Positions 26,521 to 41,500 of a stretch of 64,000 nt of DNA are shown here, in pieces. Numbering within the stretch: the first letter of the stretch is position 1; every line of letters begins with the position of its first letter. The translations under genes and the position numbers were made by a program. The notes below the pieces were generated by a model. That model was not told the origin of the DNA, did no database searches, and saw nothing but the letters and a program-made list of their open reading frames with translations. Origin of the DNA: Bog-950 sp964423405 (GTDB lineage: Bacteria; Bacteroidota; Bacteroidia; Chitinophagales; LD1); the NCBI GenBank assembly GCA_964423405.1, contig CAYREY010000005.1, positions 74,228 through 138,227 on the forward strand. The letters are read 5' to 3'.

Positions 26521-29500
26521 TTATCGGTGAATTACAACAAACTTGGCCTCGCGGCGGTTAGTACCATCGTTGTACTCGTAAATTATGTAGTAAGTGCCAT
26601 CCGGCAGGTCTATACCTTCCATGTTCTTACCGGCAAAGTTATCCTGGTAAGCACCTTCGCTAAACCATACCTCTACACCCCAACGGTTGAAGATACGTAC
26701 AGTGCCCAGCGGGCTGCGGTCTTTACATGGTATTACATAGTTATCGTTCACACCGTCACCGTTTGGCGAGAAGCCATTTGGTATAAAGCAAGGCTGTGCG
26801 GTATCTACCACTGTTATACATATGTTGGCTGTATCGCAGTAAATGTAGCTGCCACTTACAGCACATACCTGGTAGCTAAACTGCTCCTGGCCTTTAAAGC
26901 CGGTGTTTGGCGTATAGGTTACTGTGTTGTTGGCGTTTACTACTGCCACACCGTTTACAGGTTGTGTAATTAGTGTTACTGTAGTATCGGCAGCTACCGG
27001 TATAATATCGTTAGCCAGTACATCAACAGTTATTGGTGTGTTAATGATAGCTGTATCCAGGTCGCATGGCTCATCTACAGCCTGTATGATACAATCAACA
27101 GTAGTAATGATAACCGGTGCAGTAGTACAGTTACCCAAATCGGTACATACAGTTACACACATAGTGTCGTTACCGTAGAAACCGGTGTTAGGTACATAAT
27201 TGAAGCAGTGGTTGCCAAATGTTAAGGTGCCGTTGGCCGGCTCACACATAGCAGTTATGCTCCAGTTGGTATTAGCAGGTAGTGTTACATACTTGTCTAT
27301 ACAGATAGAATCGGTAGTTACACAAGCCTGTAATGTATCGTAAATCGGGTCAATAACCGGCTCAGGACATGGTATAATACGTACCTGTATGGTAGCTGTA
27401 TCACACTTAACAGGCAGGCCGTTATCGCAGATATAGTAATCAAGCGATATAGTGCTTGCTGTACCGTTGCTGCTGATAGTAATGGTACTATCGGTAAGCG
27501 CCTGTATGTTAATTAGGCCCGAGCTGCTTGGTGCGCCAATACCGGTTATACGGATAGCGTTGCCATCTGCATCGGTATCGTTACCCAGCGGATTAAATGT
27601 TATAGTATCCTGCAGACATATAGTTTGTGTATCGGCAAGTGCAACCGGTTTAGTGTTGCATATAACATTTACTATCACCAGTGCTGTATCGAAACCGCAC
27701 ACGTTTTCGCCGGCATACGTAAACGTATCGGCACCACAGTAGCCAGGGGCAGATACATACATTACCGTGCTATCGTTAATGAAGTAAGCAGTACCGTGTT
27801 GCGGATTCACTATCACTTCATGTACCGGAGTAGCGCCTGTTATGGTATCGTTCAGCGATACAACTATAGCTACCGAATCGCCGGTTATTACACGAGCAGT
27901 ATCGGTTACACCTATAGGAGCAGCACAGCACAGTACTTCTACACACACATAACCGGTATCTATCGAGCCTGCTTCATCTACCAGTACATAAGCAAAGGTA
28001 TCTATGAAACCGCAGGTATCGGTACGTGGTATGTAACGTATCAGGCCTTTCGCATCTACAAAGGCAGTACCTTGTGTATTAGGCAGGCTTACCGTACCAG
28101 CAACCCATATAGAGTCGATGATATCCGGGTCGTAATCGTTAGCCAGTACATCTATAACCACAGTACGGTTGTAACCGGTTACAGTACACTCGTTTACAGC
28201 TACTACCGAGTTGTTGATGTAGATTACAACAGTAGCAGTGTCACACAACACCGGCAGACCGTCGTCACATATCACATAAGTGAATGTGTCCGGATCGTAA
28301 GCGTTAGCTGTGGTTGGAGTGTACGTAATAGTGCCATCCTGGTTTACAGTAGCTGTACCACCGGTAGGCGGAACAGGTATGCTGGTTGTAGTCAATGCAT
28401 CGCCATCAGGGTCGTGGTCGTTACCCTGTACAGGCACGGTTACCGGAGTTTGGTAATCGGTAGTACCGAAATCATCAACTGCCACTGGTGGGTGGTTGTT
28501 GGTTATTACTGTAGCTACATGTATTACAATGATAGCTGTATCGCAGGCGCCTGATGGGTCGCAGATGGCGTACACCACAGTATCGGTACCCTCTACCGGC
28601 GAGGTATAGGTTACAGTATTATCGCCGTTCAACGAAGCAGTAGCACCCGGCAGGCCAGGGCCGCTAAGTATCGTTACGTTCAGCGGATCACCGTCCGGAT
28701 CGAAGTCGTTAGCCAGCTCGTTGATAATAGTTACAGAATCGATTGCAGTCATCACTTCATCATCGTTAGCCACCGGTGGATTGTTGTTGCCATCGCATGG
28801 TATTACAGTGAAGCGGATGATGTTTGTATCGCACAGCGGAGATACAGGTATGTTGCTGATATCGCATACATAGTATTCCATAGTGTACACACCCGGTGTA
28901 TTGTTGTAGTACACACCCGAACCGTTACCGGTTGCAGTCCATGTACCACCACTCACAGGGCCGTAGCTGTAGGTCATCAGGTTACCGTCAGGGTCAGATG
29001 TAGAAGCAGCTACGTTCACACCAACGGTGGTGCTGTCGCACGTAAACACGCTTATCTTCTGTGCCACCGGCGGGTTGTTTACAGGTACCACTACTATAGT
29101 TACAGTACCGGTATCGCAGGCGCCCGATGTATCGCAAACCGATACGCAGATTACCTGGGTACCAATCCAGTCGGTAGTAGGTGTGTAGGTAATGCAACCG
29201 TTCAGTACCGTTACAGTACCGTTTATAGTACCACAGTTAACTGTGCTTAGTGTAAGCGTGTTGATAGCATCATCCACATCGGCCAGCGAAGGACAAACCG
29301 TATCGCTGGTGTTTATCAGTATGGTATCTATTACATCGGTAATTACTGGTGGATCGTTTACAGGGCAGATAGACACATATACCTCTGCCGTATCGCAGGC
29401 ATTGGCACAGTTGGTGTTGCATATCTGGTAAACAATAGTATCGGCACCGTTGTAGTTCAATCGCGGTGTATAGGTTACCGAGTCGCCGTTTACCGTGGCG

Positions 29501-32500
29501 CTACCGTTAGCAGCACTTATAATAGTTACTGTGCTGGTATTACCTTCAGCATCAGTATCATTGGTAAGTACAGTAAATGTTACTGGTATTTCCTCGCAGG
29601 TTTCAGCCTGGTCGTTAACAGCTACCGGTGGTATGTTTACGTGGCTGCAGATAGTATCGCTGCTTACACAACCGTTAGGTGTGTTTATGGCAGTAGCTAT
29701 CAGGCAGTAGTCGCCGGTAGTGGTATGTGTATAGCTGAATGGTGAAGTACCCGAACCTACGTTACCACCACCCTGTACGCTCCATATAATGTTAAACACA
29801 TCGAAGCTGAAGTTTGGTGTAAACGTTACCGCAGTACCAAAGCATGAAGTATCGGCCGAAGCAGTTACAGCAATGGTTGGAGCGCCCTTCACATTAATTA
29901 CAAAAGTGTAGGTGTTATCGCAACCGGTGTTAGGGTCGGTGTACGTGTAAGTAATAGTGTTGTTGCCCAGCGGAGCAGCAGCCGGGTTAAATACGGAGCC
30001 ATCCTGACCAGACAGGCCGGTGCTGCCGGTAAATATACCACCTGCAGGCGAGCCAACCAGTGTTACAGCCGAATCGAACTGGCAGTAAGCCGGAGCAAAG
30101 CCGCTGGCGGTAACAGCAGGAAGCGGTGTTACTACTGTGCAGGCAAAGGTATCTTTGCTGCAACCGGTAGCAGGGTCGGTATAGATGTACTGAATACACC
30201 AGGTACCCTCGCCAACTACAGCCGGCTGGAACACGTTACCTGTTACCCCTGTGCCGAAGAACGAACCACCAGCCGGTGAACCGGTAAGCAGTATGTTACC
30301 TGCATCTATACAAATAGAATCTGTAAGACCGGTGAAGCTAACCGATGGAGGATTGTTAACTACCACGGTTGTGCTATCGGCAGCCTGGCAACCATTGTTA
30401 TCGGTTACTACCAGGGTGTACACAGTAGTTACCAGCGGACAAGCCGTACTGTTTAACGATGTAGGTGTGTTAGCACCACCAAACCACTGATAAGTGTATG
30501 GAGGTTCGCCACCCGATACAGGGCCACCCAGTGTTACACAGGTATTAGCGTTAGCGCACAGGTTACCAAAGTTAGAACCTGCATCTACAAACAGTGTATT
30601 AGGCAGTACAGTTACCTGTACATCATCGCTGGCTTTGCAACCAAAGCTATCGGTTACGGTTACAGTAAATACTGTAGTGAAACCTAATTGCTTAACGGTT
30701 GGGTTAGCAGCGTTGGTATCGCTTAGCGCTGGTGTTACCGGCGGATACCATGAGTATGAGTAAGGGCCAACAGTACCCGATGCAGTAGGCGAGCCACCCA
30801 GTATGGCGCTATCAAGCGCACAAGCTGTTATGGCAGCATCGGCACCGGCATTAGCTACAGGCAGGGCACGCAGCGATATGTTTACAACATCCGATGCGGT
30901 ACAACCCAGCGAGTCGGTTACTGTAAGTGTATAGCTGCTGCTGCTTACCGGTGTAGCAGTAGGGTTAGCAATGTTGCTTGGGAAAGCACCCAGGCTCCAT
31001 GCATAGCTGTATGGTGTAGTACCACCTACTACAGCAGGAGTACCACCCAGCACTATCGAAGTACCGGTACAGATAGCTGTATCAATACCTGCGTTAACTG
31101 CTATCAGCGGGCTTACTACCACAGTCATACTATCCATCATGTTACAACCAAGCTGGTCGGTTACAGTCAGGTAGTACGTTGTAGTGTTAAGCGGGTTAGC
31201 GCATGGGTTAGCAATAGTAGCATCACTTAAGTTGGTTATAGGAGCCCACTGGTACAGGTAAGGCGGCTGGCCACCAACTGCAGTTGGGTTACCTCCTATT
31301 GTTACACAACCATTGCTGTTAGCACAGAACACTTTATTGGTTCCGGCATCGGCAGTAAGGTTGGTTTGGTTTACAGTTACCACTACTTCATCTACTGCAA
31401 AGCAGCCGGTAGCGTTATCGGTTACCGTTACGCTGAAAGTAGTAGTTACAGTAAGGCCTGTAACAATCGGGTTAGGTATAGTAGCGCCGTTCAGGTTAGC
31501 CGAAGGCGACCAGGCGTATGAGTAGTTACCCGAACCACAACCACCGGTAGGCGAGCCACCCAGTTGGGTAAACGAGCCAGGGCAGTTAGTCATAGTTTTG
31601 TCGGTACCTGCATTGGCACATACTGCCGGGTTAACCGAAACAGTCTGGCTGGCAGATGCTGTACAACCTACGGCATCGGTAATAGTTACAGTGTAAGTAG
31701 TAACAGTAGCCGGTGTAGCAATTGGGTTAGCCGATACTGTGCTGCTTAAGCCTACACCCGGGTTCCAGGTGTAAGTAAAGTTACCCGAACCACCACTGGC
31801 AGTAGGTGCACCACCCAACAGGGCAGAGCCACCGGCACAGATTGCAGTATCTGGCAGTACCGAAGCGGTAACAGCAGGGTTAGCAAACAGTACCATCGAA
31901 TCTACAGCTATACAGCCGTAAGCATCGGTTACCAGTAATACGTAGGTAGTAGTATCGGTAGGGTTTACCTGCGGGTTAGCAATGCTGTTGCTGTTGCATA
32001 TACCAGCTACAGGCGACCAATCGATAATGTAAGGAGCAGTGCCACCGCTTACAGCGTTGGTACCACCTATGGTTACACAGGTTGTAGTACCGGCACAGAT
32101 GCTCTTATCCAAACCAGCATCGGCAGTAAGGGTAGATTGTGTTACGGTAACCAGTACCTGATCGATTGCAGTACAGCCGTTAACATCGGTAACGGTTAAG
32201 CTGTATGTAAGCGATTGTGCCAGGTTACAAGCGGTAGGGTTAGATAAACCGGTATTGCTAAGGCCAGATGCAGGGGCCCATGCGTACAGGTATCCACCAC
32301 CGCCACCGGTTGCAGTAGGCGTACCGCCCAGTGTTACACAAGCTGTAGGACAAGCCACTACCGATTGATCGGTACCGGCATTAGCCGCAGGGTTTTGATT
32401 TACGCGTATAGCTACGCTGGCCGAGTTGCTGCAACCAAGTGCATCGGTTACGCTTAGTACGTATGTTTCTGTAGCAAGCGGTTGGGCCAGCGGGTTAGCT

Positions 32501-35500
32501 GTGGTAGTTGAGTTTAAGCCTGTACCAGGGGTCCAGGTATAGGTGTAGTTACCGGTACCGCCGCTGGCGCTAGGTGTACCACCCAGTTGTATAATGCTTC
32601 CTGCACAGATAGTATCTGGTGCACCGGCATTTACCACAGGGCGTGGATTAATTGTTATGCGCACGGTATCTTCGGCTATACAGCCGGTACCGTCCACTAT
32701 AGCTACCGAGTAAGTAGTAGTAGTAAGCGGTGTGGCAAGCGGGTTAGCAACACTTGTGCTGCTCAGGCCGGTTGCAGGGCTCCAGGTGTACGTGTAAGGT
32801 GCAGTACCACCTACCGCAGTAGGCTGGCCACCCAACAGTATAGATACCGAAGCGCCTTCACAGAATGCTACATTGTTACCAGCCTCGGCACTAAAGGTGC
32901 TGTTGGTTACGTTTACAGTTACCTGATCGCTGGCAGAGCAGCCGTTGGCATTGGTAACTACCAATGTATAAGTAGCCGTTGAACCAAGGTTACGTACATA
33001 TGGGTTAGCCACTGTATCGCTGCTCAGTGCACCCGATGGGTTCCACTGGTAAGTGAACGGACCGGTACCGGTAGCCGAAGGTGAACCTCCCAGCATTACG
33101 CTATCGCCCGAACAAGCCACCAGGTTTCTGTCAGGGCCGGCGTTAACTACAGGCAGGGCATTAATGGTTACCAGTACAGCATCCGATGCAGTACAACCGT
33201 TTACATCGGTTACACGCACGGTATAAAGTGTGGTAGCTGCCGGTGTAGCGGTTGGGTTAGAGGCCGATGGGCTACTGATATCGTTGCCAGGTGCCCATGT
33301 GTAGGTGTATGGTTGTGTACCACCTGTTGCAGTAGGTGTAGCACCCAGTATTACACTGGCACCAGCACATACAGCGGTATCTCTGCCAGCATCAACCGTT
33401 ACAGCAGGGCGTACCGTTACAGTTACCGAATCAACCGCTATACAGCCTTTGCTATCGGTAACGCTTACATAGTAAGTAGTAGTAGTATCAGGAGAAGCAA
33501 TCGGGTTAGCCGGGTTGCTCTGATCCAGATTAGTAACCGGCGACCAGGTATAGCTGTAACCAGGTGTACCACCTATTGCAGTAGGCGAAGCACCTAATGT
33601 TACCGTGCCATTGCTACCTGCACAGTAGCTGCCACCCACACCGGCTTCAGCCGATAGGGTACCCGAAGTTACAGTAACCAGTACTGCATCTTCAGCCGAG
33701 CAACCGTTGGCATCGGTTACCACTAATGTGTATAGTTGCGATACTATCAGGCCTTTCACCACCGGATTGCTGATGCTATCAGCCGACAGGCCGGTAGCAG
33801 GGCTCCATTGGTAATCGTAACCACCAGCGCCACCTGTTGCAGCAGGCGAGCCACCTATTGTTACGCTATCGGCCGAGCAGTTGCTCAGGCTTACATCCTG
33901 GCCGGCATCGGCTACAGGGTTAGAGCGGATAGTTACAGTTATATTATCTGTACCGGTACATCCGTTAGCATCAGTTACCAGTACCGTGTAAGTAGTTGTA
34001 ACCAGCGGACAAGCCTGCGGGTTAGCTGTGTTGTTTGCAAACAGGCCTTGTGTTGGTGTCCATGCATACTGAAGAGCACCGGTACCACCGCTGCCGGTGT
34101 TGGCACTACCCAGGTTTACACAGAAACCAGAGCAAAGTGTTGTATCAACACCTGCATTAGCTACAGGCGAAGGTGTAACAGTTACCACCACAGTATCTAC
34201 CGAGCGGCAGCCTTTGCTGTCGGTTACGGTTACATAGTAAGTAGTAGTAGATGTAGGAGAAACTGTTGGGTTAGCCAGGTTGCTTACAAAGAAAGCACCG
34301 GTACCCCAGTTATATGTATATGGCGAAGTACCACCCACCGCAGTAGGCGAGCCACCCAGTGTTACCTGGGTACCTGCGCCGGCACATATGCGCTGATCGC
34401 TGCCGGCATTAGCCTGTAGTGTGCTTGGCAATACATTCACTACTACAAAATCAACACCACGGCAACCAAAAGTATCGGTTACTATCAATTGGTATGAAGT
34501 AGTAGCTGCAATACCGGTTACCAGCGGATTAGCAATGGTGCTATCGCTCAGGCCGGCGCCATAGGTCCAGTCGTAAGTGTAAGGGGCAGTGCCACCACCG
34601 GTTACAACCGGCAGGCCACCAATAAATACAGTATCGCCTACGCAACCTACCAGGTTCTTATCCGGGCCGGCATCTACTACCGGGGTAGTACGTGGTGTTA
34701 CAGTAACTTCATCCAGGTTAGAGCAGCCTTTATTGTCAACTACTATTAACTGGTAAGTAGTAACATTGGTAGGTGCAGCCGAAGGATTAGGTACATTAGG
34801 TAACGACAGGCCTATAGTAGGTATCCAGTTGTAAACGTAAGGGGTGGTACCACCGGTAGCCGATGGGTTACCTCCTATCTGTATTGCATTACCCGAACAT
34901 ACTGATGTATCGGGGCCGGCGTTAGCTGTAGGTGCAGGGTTTACAGTTACAGTCTCCGAGTCGGTAGCTGTACAACCTTTGCTATCGGTTATAGTTACAG
35001 TAAAGGTAGTAGTTGCTGTAGGACAAGCCAGCGGATTGCTTGCTGTTGCGCTCGAAAGCACACCGGCATTGCTCCATGCGTATGTGAACGGAGCCGTACC
35101 GCCTACCGCAGTAGGAATACCACCTAACTGAACACAGTTATTGTTGCTACAAACAGCTTCATCGTTACCGGCATTAGCCTGCAGGTTGCTGTTCACCACG
35201 TTCACAGTTACCTGATCGGTGCTGGTGCAACCGGTAGCATCTGTTACCAGTAAGGTGTACACTGTAGTGGTAGTAATACCTTTTACAACTGGGTTAGCGG
35301 CAGTACTGTCGCTTAATCCGGCAGAAGGCAACCAACGGTAGGTGTATGGCGCAGTGCCATTTATTGCAGCAGGTGCATCGCCTATTATCACGCTGTCGCC
35401 GGCACACAGTACAAGTGTTTTATCGGCACCGGCCTGTGCTATCGGGTTAGGTCGTACGTTTACTACTACGTTATCGGTAGCCGAACATCCGTTAGGGTCA

Positions 35501-38500
35501 ATTACCAATACTGAGTAAGTAGTAAGTATAGATGGAGTAGCCGTAGGGTTAGCTGCATTTACATCGCTAACGCCACCGGTAGGCGACCACAGGTAAGTGT
35601 AGCCACTACCAAAGCCACCGGCTGCTGTAGGTGTACCACCCAACTGTGCAGGCGAACCGGCACATATACTGGTATCTACACCCGCATTAGCCGTTAGTGT
35701 AGGATATACTCTTACAATAGCCGAATCGGTAGATGTACAACCCAGTGCATCGGTTACTGTTAAGTAGTAAGTAGTAGTTGTAGCAGGGAAAGCCTCTGGG
35801 TTAGCAGGGTTGGTTAAGTTCAAACCTACAAGTGGAGACCATGTATAGGTGTAAGCCGGTGTACCACCAACCGCAGTTGGGAAACCACCCAGGGTTACAC
35901 TATCGCCGCTGCCCAAACATAATGCACCGCCCGAACCTGCCTCGGCAGTAAGCGAACTTGGCAGTACGTTTACGGTAACAGCATCCGTAGCCGAGCAACC
36001 TTGTGCATCGGTAACAACCAATGTGTAAGTAGTATTGGCTGCTACGTTGCAAGCTACAGGGTTAGCCAGCGTGCTATCGTTTAATGATGTACGTGGAGAC
36101 CATGCGTAAGTTAACGCACCCGAACCACCGGCACCACTTGGCGAACCACCCAGTGTTACACAGCTACCCGAGCAGGCTGTTACGCTCTTATCGGTACCTG
36201 CATCGGCAGTTACGTTAGGACGAACCGTTACAGTTGCAAAAGTAGTAGTACCGGTGCAACCGTTTAATGAACTGTTGATGGTATAAGTAACGGTAAGGTT
36301 AGTGTTACCATTATTAATAGGGCTATCGTTAATGGTAAAGGTATTGCCACTGTTACCATTGCTGCCGGTCCACAGTACAGCGGTGCCCGGTATGTTAGAT
36401 GACAGGGTAATAGAAACCGGAGTACCGCTACATACTGTTTGCGAAGCAGGAGCCGGAGTTACAACCGGACGAGGCTTAACTGTAACCGGTACGGTAACAG
36501 TAGTACCAGCGCAACCATTCACCAGCGAGTTGATGGTGTAGGTTACCGTACTGTCGGATGGGCCAACGTTTACAGGGTTATCGGTAATCAGGTTACCGGT
36601 ACCGCTGCTGCCATTGCTGCCGCTCCAGGTATATGTAGTATTAGGTATTGTAGATGACAGGTTAATAACCACCTGGTCGCCCGAACAGAAGATAGTGTTG
36701 TTAACCACATAGTTTACAGTTGGGCGTGGTTTAACAGTTACCGGTATGGTAAGCGGAGCGCTGCCGCAACCGCTGCCGGTAGAACCTATTACGGTGTAGG
36801 TAACTACTATATCAGATGTACCGGTATTGGTAAGTGTTGTATTGATATTACCTGTACCGCTGGTGCCGTTGGTAGCAGTCCAGCTTATTACAGTACCATT
36901 TACGTTAGATGTAAAGGTCAGGCTCAGGTTATCGCCACTGCACAGCGATGCTGATGGGGCCGATGGTGTAATTACCGGTATAGGTGCAACGGTAATGATA
37001 GCCGTAGCAGTATCGCACAGGCTAGGCGAACCGTTATCGCATACGCGGTAAACAAATGTATCGGCACCTGCAAAGTTGTTGTTAGGGTCGTAGCTGTAAA
37101 TACCCAGCGACGAGTTAACCAGCGCACCGTTGGTTACGTTGCGTATAATGCTTACCGAAGTAAGGGCATCACCGTTCGGATCGTAATCGTTACGCAGTAC
37201 GTTCAGTACGGTGGTAGCGTCGGCGCATATATTGGCAAAATCATCAACAGCTACCGGTGCATCGTTAGGCACACCACCCGGATCGCGGGTAATAGATATA
37301 ATGATTAATGCATCATCGCAAAGCGGACGAGGCTGGGTGCTACCCACAGGGTCGCATATTACATAACGAATGGTATCGTAACCAAAGTAACCGGTATTAG
37401 GCGTATAGTTAACCGTACCGTTAGGGTTAACGGTTACTACACCATGTGCAGGTAGGCCTGTTACAGTTACCTGTAGCGGGTCACCATCCGGGTCGTAGTC
37501 GTTAGCCAGTTGGTTAATAACAACCGGATTGTTCATCGGCGTAGTAGCGTAATCGTTATTAGCTACCGGTGCATGGTTGTTAACAGTATCGCTTTGTGGC
37601 AATACGGTTACAACTATAGCAGCGCTATCGCACAATACGTTAACCGGGTATGGGCTTAAGTCGCATACACCGTAAGGTATAACGGCAGTGCCGGTAAAGC
37701 CACTATCCGGTACAAATACAATGGCACCATTGCCGGTTATGTAGTACGTACCGCTGCCGGTTACCACACCACCATAGCTGTATGAAAGCGGATCGCCCTC
37801 TACATCGCCGGTAGCTGATGCTACGTTCACTCCTACCGGAATATTTTCGTAGGTAGTTACATAAATAGTATCGGCATATGGTGGATCGTTAACAGGGTCT
37901 ATTGTTATATGTATGTACGAGGTGTCGCACTTAACAGGCACACCGTTATCGCACACTACTATACACAGGCTGTCTTCGCCGTTTATGTTAGTAAAGCCAA
38001 CATAATCAAAGCACAGTATGCGGGTAGTGTTATTAATGGTGATATTGCTCACCGTACCGTTAACCGGGCTGCACAGTAGCGATGGTACGTGTACATCGGT
38101 AATATCTTCATCGGTAAACGGAATACATACAGTTATCGGACAGTCTTCGCAGGTAGTTACAGGTGTATCTATAATAACCGGCGGATCGTTGAACGGACTG
38201 ATAGTAATGTAAGCTGTAGCGGTATCGCACAGGCTTGGCGGCGGAGTGCCGGCATCGCAAACACGGTACTGGAACGAATCGATACCGAAATAATTGGTAT
38301 CCGGGTCGTAAGTAAATGAACCGTTAGGGTTCAGTGTAATAGTACCATGCGATGGGCCGTTAAGCGGTGTGGTAGTTACAGTAAGCGATGTAACCGGATT
38401 GTTATCGGCATTATCGTTATCGTTGGCGCGCACACCAGTACCTACAGGTATTACTATGGTGCTATCCTCGGTAGTGCTATAGTTATCGTTAACTGCTACC

Positions 38501-41500
38501 GGCGGATCGTTAACCGGTGTTACGATAATACGGATAATGGTGTTATCGCACAGGCTAGGTATGCCGTTATCACATACAGTTAAACAGATAGAATCGTTAC
38601 CGTTAAAGTTTGTGTTAGGACGGTAAGTGATACATACGGTATGTGTGTTGTTATCTACTATCGGACCTGAGGTAATTACACCGTTATCCGGCGCATCGCA
38701 GAACGAAGCTACGTGCTGGTTGGCTACATCCAGGTCGGTAATAGGAATACATACTACTATCGGTGTATCCTCTGGTGTGGTTACGGTAGTATCCGGTACA
38801 AACGGAGGATCGTTAACCGGTGTAATAGTGATGTAAGCAGTTGCAGTATCGCATAGTGGCGCAGGCAGGCCGGTACCACTATCGCACACACGGTACTGGA
38901 ACGAATCGGTACCGCTGTAGTTAGCATTAGGAACGTAAGTGAACGAACCATCTGCATTCAGGGTAAGCGTACCATTAACCGGTGCAACTACCGGAGAACC
39001 ATTTACGGTAAGCGTGGTAGCACCACGGTTATCGCCAGGGTCGCTGTCGTTATTACGTACACCGGTAGTAGCGTTGGTGTTAATAGTCACATCTTCGCTG
39101 GTGGTGTAGTTATCGTTAACAGCTATTGGCGGGTCGTTAACCGGATCTACCGTTATACGTATGCGGGTAGTATCGCACAGGTTAGGTGAACCGTTATCGC
39201 AAACTACTACGCAGATAGAATCGTTGCCATTAAAGTTCAGGCTTGGTGTGTAGCTTACGCAAAGCACATCAAACGCAGGGCCGTTAAGGGTGTAGCTGGC
39301 TATACCGCTGTTAGGTCCGCAGAAGGTAGCTGCTACATAGTGGGTCTGGCCAGGGTCGTTATCGCTAACCGGAACACATACGGTAGTAGTACCGCAGTCT
39401 TCGCAGGTGTTAATGATAGTATCCGGTACAAAAGGAGGATCGTTTACAGGAACTATGGTAATGTATGCCGTAGCTGTATCGCACAGTGGCGAAGGCAGGC
39501 CTACACCAGTATCGCATACACGGTACTGGAACGAATCGGTACCGGTAAAGTTGGTATTAGGCACATAAGTAAACGAACCGTTTGCATTCAGGGTAAGTGT
39601 ACCGTTGCTTACGTTAACTATAGGTGAAGTAGTTACAGTAAGTGAGGTAGCACCTAAACCATCGGCAGGGTCGCTATCGTTGTTACGTACACCGGTACCA
39701 CTGTTTGTAGTCAGTGTTACATCTTCGTTGGTGGTGTAGTTATCGTTAACAGCAACCGGTGGGTCGTTAACCGGTGTAATGGTTATGCGGGTTACTGTAG
39801 TATCGCATTTAGCCGGCACACCGTTATCGCATACTATCAGGCAGATAGAATCGGCACCGTAGTAGTTGGTGTTTGGCGTGTAGGTGTAGCAGATAGTACG
39901 AGGCAACAGTGGGTTATTGATGGTTGGACCACTTACAATGGTACCATTAACCGGCAGGCCACAAATATTTACGTTGTAGCTCTGCGTACTAACCTCTACA
40001 TCGGTAATTGGCAAGCATACAGTAAAGGTGCTGTCCTCTGGTGTAGTTACGGTTGTATCCGGTACAAACGGAGGGTCGTTAACAGGAGTTACAGTTATAT
40101 AGGCCGTAGCTGTATCGCACAGTGGCGAAGGCAGGCCTACACCGCTATCGCATACGCGGTACTGGAACGAATCGGTACCACTAAAGTTAGCGTTTGGCGT
40201 ATATGTAAATGAACCATCTGCATTAAGGGTAAGTGTACCGTTGCTTACGTTAACCACTGGTGTGGTAGTTACGGTAAGTGAGGTGGCTCCCAGGCCATCA
40301 GCAGGGTCGCTATCGTTGTTACGAACGCCGGTACCGCTATTGGTGGTTATTGGCGTGTCTTCGTTTGTATTGTAGTTATCGTTATTAGCTACCGGTGGAT
40401 CGTTAACCGGTGTAATGGTTATACGCGTTACGGTTGTATCGCATTTAACCGGCACACCGTTATCACATACTATCAAGCAGATAGAATCTGTACCATAGTA
40501 GTTGGTGGTAGGTGTATATGTATAGCACAGGGTGCGTGGCAGCAATGGATTGTTGATGCTTGGGCCGCTTACTATTACACCATGCTGTGGAGCACCGCAA
40601 ATGTTTACACTGTGTATTTGTGTGTTAACCTCTACATCAGTTATTGGCAAGCACACAGTAAAGGTGCTGTCTTCTGGTGTAGTGGTGGTGGTATCTGGTA
40701 CAAATGGTGGATCGTTAACCGGCACTACGGTAATGTAGGCAGTAGCAGTATCACACAATGGCGAAGGCAGGCCTGTGCCGCTATCGCACACGCGGTACTG
40801 GAACGAATCGGTACCACTAAAGTTAGCGTTTGGAACATACGTAAACGAACCATCTGCATTCAGGGTAAGTGTACCGTTGGTTACGTCTACTACCGGTGTG
40901 GTAGTTACGGTAAGTGAGGTAGCACCTAAGCCATCGGCAGGGTCGCTATCGTTATTACGTACACCGGTACCAGAAGAAGTAACGATGTTCTGGTCTTCGT
41001 TGGTAGTGTAGCTGTCGTTGATAGCTACCGGTGGATCGTTAACCGGTGTTACGGTTATACGGGTAACGGTAGTATCGCATTTAGCCGGTGTACCGTTATC
41101 GCAAACAATCAGGCAGATAGAATCTGAACCATTGAAATTGGTATTAGGTCTGTAAGTAAGACAAACCGTACGTGGTACAAGCGGGTTATTTACAGTAGGG
41201 CCGCTGATAATAGTACCATTAACCGGGTTACCACAAATGTTTACGTTGTGGCTTTGGGTATTCACCTCTATGTCGGTAACAGGTAAGCATACAGTTATGG
41301 TGCTATCCTCTGGTGTAGTTACGGTAGTATCCGGTACAAATGGTGGATCGTTAACCGGTATTACGTTAATTACCACAGTTGCGTTAGCGCACTTAATTGG
41401 TGAGCCGTTATCGCATATCTGGTAGCAGAAAGTATCCAGACCGTTGTAGTTGGCATTTGGTATATATGTAAAATTACCGTTGGCCTGCAGCGTAACCGAA

